Shown here piece by piece: positions 14,368 to 18,005 of a DNA stretch of 18,005 nt (position 1 is the stretch's first letter; each line of letters opens with the position of its first letter). Source of the stretch: Candidatus Methanophaga sp. GoMg3.2 (GTDB lineage Archaea > Halobacteriota > Syntropharchaeia > Alkanophagales > Methanospirareceae); the NCBI GenBank assembly GCA_013180565.1, contig QBUN01000406.1:1-18005 (forward strand), read 5' to 3'. The notes below the pieces were generated by a model. It worked only from the letters and a program-made list of their open reading frames with translations, did not search any database and had not been told where the DNA came from. The translations under genes were made by a program, and so were the position numbers.

Positions 14368-14388
14368 TTATTTTATTTTATTTTATTC
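14368..14388. repeat. Pentanucleotide tandem repeat (ATTTT)n overlapping the cobA stop codon
   Basis: About four copies of TTATT/ATTTT on the other side of the inverted element. The cobA stop codon (complement of TTA at 14378-14380) and its last codons lie in this run, so a change in copy number could alter the SUMT C-terminus by a few residues. Confidence 0.75.
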
Positions 14389-15121
14389 CGTTTTGTTCTG
14401 TCAGCTTCTCCCGTACATTAACCACATCGCCAATCACGATCACAGCCGGTGGAGTCACCTTTTCTTTCGCAGCCACTGCCACAATAGTCCCCAGCGTTCC
14501 AATTATAAGCCTTGCATCTGCAGTGAACCCGTTTTCAATCATCGCCACGGGCGTTTCCGCGCGCATACCATGCTCTAAAAGTGCATCAACATTAGCAACG
14601 AGGTTCCCAACACCCATTAATATAACGAGCGTGCCCTTCAAATTCGCTATCGCCTCCCAGTTGATGCTCTCTTCTTTCTCGTCCATCTCGTGACCAGTGA
14701 TTATAGTAACGGAAGAAGAAATGCCACGAAAAGTTAGTGGGATGGAGAACGAGGCAGGAACTGCAACTGCCGATGTTATCCCGGGTACAACTTCAAAATC
14801 AACGCCGCTCGCTTTGAGAACCGCAGCTTCTTCGCCGCCTCTACCGAATATGTACGGATCGCCGCCTTTCAACCGCACAACCTTATCGTATTTCTCCGAC
14901 AGGTCTACTAAGAGCGCGTTTATCGCAGCCTGTGAATATTTATGTTTCTTCGCGGTTTTTCCTGTATCTATAACCGCTTTACCCTCAGGTATCAGTTCCT
15001 TCACGCCCAAGACTAAATTATCAATTAATATAACGTCTGCTTCTTTTATAAGCCGGTACGCCTTTAAACTTAACAGTTCCGGGTCTCCAGGTCCGGCACC
15101 AACGAGATATACTTTACCCAT
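14378..15121 (-). CDS. cobA: CobA/SUMT, uroporphyrinogen-III C-methyltransferase
   Basis: A 247-residue SAM-dependent methyltransferase. Motifs are GAGPGDPELLSLKA (8-21), the SAM/tetrapyrrole loop VVRLKGGDPYIFGRGGEEA (81-99), FEVVPGITSAVAVPA, GIPLT-type SIPLTFRGIS, TLVILMGVGNL and the C-terminal PAVIVIGDVV. It methylates C2 and C7 of uroporphyrinogen III to precorrin-2, which opens the route to sirohaem, cobalamin and F430. Only the SUMT module is present, with no CysG-type dehydrogenase part or HemD fusion. hemD follows on the same strand, giving two consecutive steps. Upstream, the complement of 15165-15176 (ATTATATG core) is a candidate TATA box with a leader of about 20 bases. Confidence 0.96.
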   Translation of the reverse strand: MGKVYLVGAGPGDPELLSLKAYRLIKEADVILIDNLVLGVKELIPEGKAVIDTGKTAKKHKYSQAAINALLVDLSEKYDKVVRLKGGDPYIFGRGGEEAAVLKASGVDFEVVPGITSAVAVPASFSIPLTFRGISSSVTIITGHEMDEKEESINWEAIANLKGTLVILMGVGNLVANVDALLEHGMRAETPVAMIENGFTADARLIIGTLGTIVAVAAKEKVTPPAVIVIGDVVNVREKLTEQNGIK

Positions 15122-15296
15122 TTCCTTTACTACCCCGCCCTTTTTAACATACTCATACTACATACATATAATTCTCGTAATATCATAAATAAGAAGTTTT
15201 AGGTCATTAACCTCTTCTTTTACTCGATGCAATTCCTACTGGAACTACGTGTGGCGGCGTGGAATCATATAGAATTGTTCGGATTGATATTCGGCT

Positions 15297-15323
15297 GACG
15301 ATAATCGGACGATAATCGGACGA
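15297..15323. repeat. 11-base tandem repeat just downstream of the Fic gene
   Basis: GACGATAATCG occurs at 15297-15307 and 15308-15318, followed by a partial third copy GACGAT (15319-15324). More degenerate forms (TCGGATTGATAT, TCGGCT) precede it. It ends four bases from the Fic stop. The rest of the 206-base gap 15122-15327 contains the cobA promoter region and nothing else I recognise. Confidence 0.8.
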
Positions 15324-15327
15324 TTTG

Positions 15328-16416
15328 TTAGGATAGTTCATAGTATATCGCCCTCCCCTTCCCGCATCTTACCACCAATTTATTTTCTAAAAGTGGCTTG
15401 AGTACACGGTTTGCCGTGTCTCTACTAATATCAAACATTTTCTGTATCTCGCTGATAGTAATTCTTGGATTGGTCTGAAGATACTTGAGAATCTTCATCT
15501 GTCTATCGTTCAGATACATCTGTCCTCGTTGTTCCTTTATACGCCGATCTACACTAAGGTCTAAAGTTGCTTGTTTCACTCGCCCCATACTTACTGCTAC
15601 GCCTTCGGTAAAGTACTCCAACCATTGGGTGATCTCAATTGTTTCCGGGTCAACGGTTTGTAGAGCGGCATAGTATCTGCTGCGGTCTTCATTATAATAA
15701 TCGTCCAGTGCAAAAAAACGTTTTGTGTCAAAACCACGGAGATAAAGAATCAAAGTCGCCAGTGCACGCGCAGTTCTTCCGTTACCATCTACAAAGGGAT
15801 GTATCCTAACGAATTCGTAGTGTGCAATCCCGCTCACCAAAACGGAGTATAACTCTTTTACTTCTTTGCTGTTTAGCCATGCCACAAAATCGTGCATTAA
15901 AGCAGGAACGTGCGCAGCCTCTGGCGGTTGAAAGGTCACCCGACCCCAACCGTTGACCACCGCTACCTGCACATTTCGGTAGTGCCCTGCTTCTGAATCG
16001 TTAAGAATACCATGAGTATTTAATCTCTGTATTTCCAGGATGGTATCCTCTGTAATCTGCTCAACGCCTTCTTCTCCTAAGTTGTCTATGTATTCCAGGA
16101 CTTTCACATAGCCCATAACCTCTTTCTTGTCCTTTTCCCATGCTGCTATATCCTCGCCCCTGAGCAACCTATTAACTTCGTCCAGTGTGAGTCTATTCCC
16201 TTCGATACTTGTGGAGTGGTGCGCCATCTTCAGAATCGCTTCTTTTCGCAATTTGACTTCCCATTTAGGTAGTAGCGGTGCGTTAAGTATTAGCTCACGA
16301 GAAGCGGAAATCTCTGCTATGTGATTAATGATTTTGTTCGTGATGGTATAATTTGGGCGGTACATGTTGTTAGAGACTCTTTGCTTCTTATGATTAGTTA
16401 TATCGCGATTGACCAA
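15328..16416 (-). CDS. Fic-domain protein (class II, N-terminal inhibitory motif) with C-terminal winged helix
   Basis: A 362-residue protein. The Fic core has the canonical HPFVDGNGRTAR at 206-217, with His206 catalytic and the phosphate-binding loop intact. STSIEGN at 68-74 matches the (S/T)xxxE(G/N) inhibitory helix that puts Glu72 in the ATP site, so it is autoinhibited class II. Residues about 303-362 (LNDRQMKILKYLQTNPRITI followed by SEIQKMFDISRDTANRVLKPL) form a winged helix-turn-helix, as in the common Fic/wHTH family. Fic enzymes usually AMPylate hydroxyl side chains; the target is unknown. The start is TTG at 16414-16416: GGAGGT lies six bases before it, and no ATG upstream is in frame. 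An internal ATG at codon 18 would still keep all domains but has no such site. It is divergent from a restriction-modification gene. Confidence 0.92.
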   Translation of the reverse strand: MVNRDITNHKKQRVSNNMYRPNYTITNKIINHIAEISASRELILNAPLLPKWEVKLRKEAILKMAHHSTSIEGNRLTLDEVNRLLRGEDIAAWEKDKKEVMGYVKVLEYIDNLGEEGVEQITEDTILEIQRLNTHGILNDSEAGHYRNVQVAVVNGWGRVTFQPPEAAHVPALMHDFVAWLNSKEVKELYSVLVSGIAHYEFVRIHPFVDGNGRTARALATLILYLRGFDTKRFFALDDYYNEDRSRYYAALQTVDPETIEITQWLEYFTEGVAVSMGRVKQATLDLSVDRRIKEQRGQMYLNDRQMKILKYLQTNPRITISEIQKMFDISRDTANRVLKPLLENKLVVRCGKGRAIYYELS

Positions 16417-16481
16417 TGCTCTACCTCCTTTATTATTGTGTATCTATATATCATTTATACTTTATGTACAAACAATAAAAG
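16417..16481. promoter_or_regulatory. Shared divergent promoter of Fic and the restriction-modification gene
   Basis: The 65-base gap holds ACCTCC (16423-16428), the complement of a strong GGAGGT ribosome site for Fic, and TATA candidates for both directions: the complement of TTTATA (16454-16459) for Fic, and CTATATATC (16444-16452) for the restriction gene. The restriction gene has no Shine-Dalgarno site (AATAAAAG before ATG). Two promoters so close would compete, and the Fic winged helix could bind here; that is inference. Confidence 0.5.
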
Positions 16482-18005
16482 ATGAATCCAGCAAATATCG
16501 TTGATGACCTGATAAGGGATATTAAGGAACGCCTTACTTTAGACGGCAAGAACAGAGTCTTTGAAGAAGGCAAGGAACTCAGTTCAGAGTTTATGAAAGA
16601 GAAAGCAGAACCAGAAGCATTTACAAAGGAATTCCTGATTGACAAAATTCTCGATCCGTTAGAGTTGGAGAAACTACCGGAAAAATCTTTTGAGACACCA
16701 AGTGGCCATAGAATGGTGGATTACCGTATAAAAGGCGAAAACGGTATGTTTCTAGTTGAGGCGAAGCCGCTGAATGCTAATCTATTTGATAAAAGTAAAG
16801 ATGGCGGCGTAAACCAAATAAAAGGACTGTTTAGGCTCGCCGAAGTGAAAGAGCACTATGATTTTGGTGTAGCAACAGATGGGTTACGATGGGTATTCAT
16901 AGACAAGAATAAAGAAGTAGTCAGCGACTTGAACTTAGAAACTAATTATGAGCAGATAAAGGTATTTCTAGTTGGTAAGGAGAAGGTCATTTCGCCAAAG
17001 ACGGAAGAGGAAATAAGTAAGAAGTTCTACGATTGGTATAATGCGCTTTTGCATGGCGGTCGGTATAAGGACCATGAAAACAAACAGAAGACCGTTTCTG
17101 AAGCTGATTGTCTGGTCAACAATATCATCGGCGTGAAGGATTGGGACGAGAAGGAGCAAATAGCTCAGGTCGTGATGAACAGGTTGATTTTTATCAAGTT
17201 CTTACAGTCAAAAGGCATAATCGGTGAGGATATACTAAAATATCTAGCCGAAGTGAAAGAGGATTTACTCACGCCAAAGTTAAGACAATTGTTCTTTGGC
17301 TGTTTGGATAGACCAAAAGCAGAACGATTTGATATAGATGAGCGGTTTAAGGATGTCCCATATCTGAATGGTAGTTTGTTTGTTCACACAGAGGTAGAAA
17401 GGAAGAATATAGATTATAAAGTAAGAGCGGAGATTTTGAAGGATGTACTACAGTTTCTGGATAGTTTCAAGTTCGTGCATAAAGAGCAGTTAGGGAACGG
17501 TGATTCCGTAGACCCTGAAATATTAGGTTATATCTTTGAACGTGCGATGACCGCAAGAGATAGAAAGGGAACAGGAGCGTATTATACGCCAAAGTCAATA
17601 ACGAAATACATTTCGGAAAATACGATCTATCCCTGTATAATAGAAAAGACAAACGAAATACTTAAGACTGAAAAGGGCTATAAGGATACTGAACTCATAA
17701 AAGAGATTGAGGAGTTGTTTATACTGCCAGCCACGACATTGAAAGAGATTTGGGAGAAGATAATACTGAAATTACGAGTTCTGGACAACGCATGTGGTTC
17801 CGGCGCGTTCTTGCTTGCGGCGGCAAATATACTGTTTGGGTTGAACAAGAAGATAAATGACAAAATAGGTGCTGAGAATCCGGACACGACATTGAAGATA
17901 ATAATATTGGTCAATAATCTTTACGGTGTTGACATCAATCCGAACGGTATAGAGATAGCGAAATTGCGGCTTTGGCTCTGGCTTGCCGACTCTTACGAGC
18001 CAGGG
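16482..18005 (+). CDS. Type IIG-like restriction endonuclease/methyltransferase, N-terminal 508 residues (partial)
   Basis: The frame is open from the ATG at 16482 to the last base, so the gene continues past the window. The N-terminal third carries a PD-(D/E)xK nuclease pattern: Asp80 in HRMVDYRIKG and Glu93-Ala-Lys95 in FLVEAKPL. A helical linker follows. Then comes the N6-adenine methyltransferase domain: ERAMTARDRKGTGAYYTPKSI (Tyr-Tyr-Thr-Pro at 367-370, motif X region), motif I VLDNACGSGAFLLAA (433-447) and motif II GVDINPNGIEIAKLRLWLWLA with Asp484. The catalytic NPPY and the target-recognition part lie outside the window. This order matches single-chain type IIG (Eco57I-like) enzymes that both cut and methylate. 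A methylase-nuclease of another defence system such as BREX or DISARM is less likely because of the nuclease domain at the front. Confidence 0.87.
   Translation, partial: MNPANIVDDLIRDIKERLTLDGKNRVFEEGKELSSEFMKEKAEPEAFTKEFLIDKILDPLELEKLPEKSFETPSGHRMVDYRIKGENGMFLVEAKPLNANLFDKSKDGGVNQIKGLFRLAEVKEHYDFGVATDGLRWVFIDKNKEVVSDLNLETNYEQIKVFLVGKEKVISPKTEEEISKKFYDWYNALLHGGRYKDHENKQKTVSEADCLVNNIIGVKDWDEKEQIAQVVMNRLIFIKFLQSKGIIGEDILKYLAEVKEDLLTPKLRQLFFGCLDRPKAERFDIDERFKDVPYLNGSLFVHTEVERKNIDYKVRAEILKDVLQFLDSFKFVHKEQLGNGDSVDPEILGYIFERAMTARDRKGTGAYYTPKSITKYISENTIYPCIIEKTNEILKTEKGYKDTELIKEIEELFILPATTLKEIWEKIILKLRVLDNACGSGAFLLAAANILFGLNKKINDKIGAENPDTTLKIIILVNNLYGVDINPNGIEIAKLRLWLWLADSYEPG

Noticed and set aside
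12044..15121. ahcY, hemD and cobA as one SAM-cycle operon
   Set aside because: ahcY is on the opposite strand and converges with hemD, with a terminator-like element between them.
14697..15188. Plus-strand open frame of 163 codons opposite cobA
   Set aside because: It is antisense to the well-conserved SUMT motifs and has no promoter or ribosome site of its own.
15297..15323. Tandem repeat as a CRISPR array
   Set aside because: The units are 11 bases long and directly adjoining, with no spacers and no cas gene nearby.

Overview
The window reads as chromosomal DNA of an archaeon, most likely a euryarchaeote. It carries archaeal information-processing genes: a TFB-type transcription factor, the H/ACA RNP protein Gar1, RNA polymerase subunit Rpo4 and a DUF655 RNA-binding protein. 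It also has A/T-rich TATA-like boxes 25-35 bases before several starts, a mix of Shine-Dalgarno-led and nearly leaderless genes, and GTG and TTG starts. The tetrapyrrole genes, S-adenosylhomocysteine hydrolase and overall gene style would fit a methanogen or a methane- or alkane-oxidising relative (ANME-1-like). That finer placement is a guess.

Layout. 1-158: the 3' end of a moeA-like gene. 214-3480: three co-directional glycan genes, namely a GT4 glycosyltransferase, a second GT-B-like protein and a GH130 glycoside phosphorylase-like enzyme. 3604-3676: tRNA-Asn(GTT). 3650-5380 (minus): gar1, tfb and hisA, tightly packed, with the hisA stop codon lying inside the antisense of the tRNA gene. 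5467-5781: an eight-cysteine ferredoxin. 5798-6604 (minus): a membrane-anchored Lon-type (S16) protease. 6640-10919: a UDP-GlcNAc pathway operon of two tandem GlmU-like nucleotidyltransferases followed by glmS. 10926-11939 (minus): rpo4 and DUF655. 12044-13300: ahcY. 13455-15121 (minus): cobA (SUMT) and hemD, the branch to sirohaem, cobalamin and F430. 15328-16416 (minus): a Fic protein with a winged helix. 16482-18005: the start of a type IIG-like restriction-modification gene, cut by the window end. No gene-free stretch exceeds about 210 bases.

How the genes relate. GlmS makes glucosamine-6-phosphate. The GlmU-like pair would convert glucosamine-1-phosphate through GlcNAc-1-phosphate to UDP-GlcNAc; a GlmM mutase is needed between them and is not in the window. 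The glycosyltransferase/GH130 cluster probably builds or remodels a surface or storage glycan. SUMT uses SAM and releases S-adenosylhomocysteine, which AhcY removes. Fic and the restriction gene are divergent, share a 65-base promoter region and look like a small defence or accessory module.

The points most worth a second look are: a TFB that begins at the linker and lacks the zinc ribbon and B-reader although it sits in the gar1-tfb pair; the hisA/tRNA-Asn antisense overlap; a GlmU paralogue that has lost its acetyltransferase active-site residues; and two related intergenic inverted elements flanking hemD, one embedded in pentanucleotide repeats.
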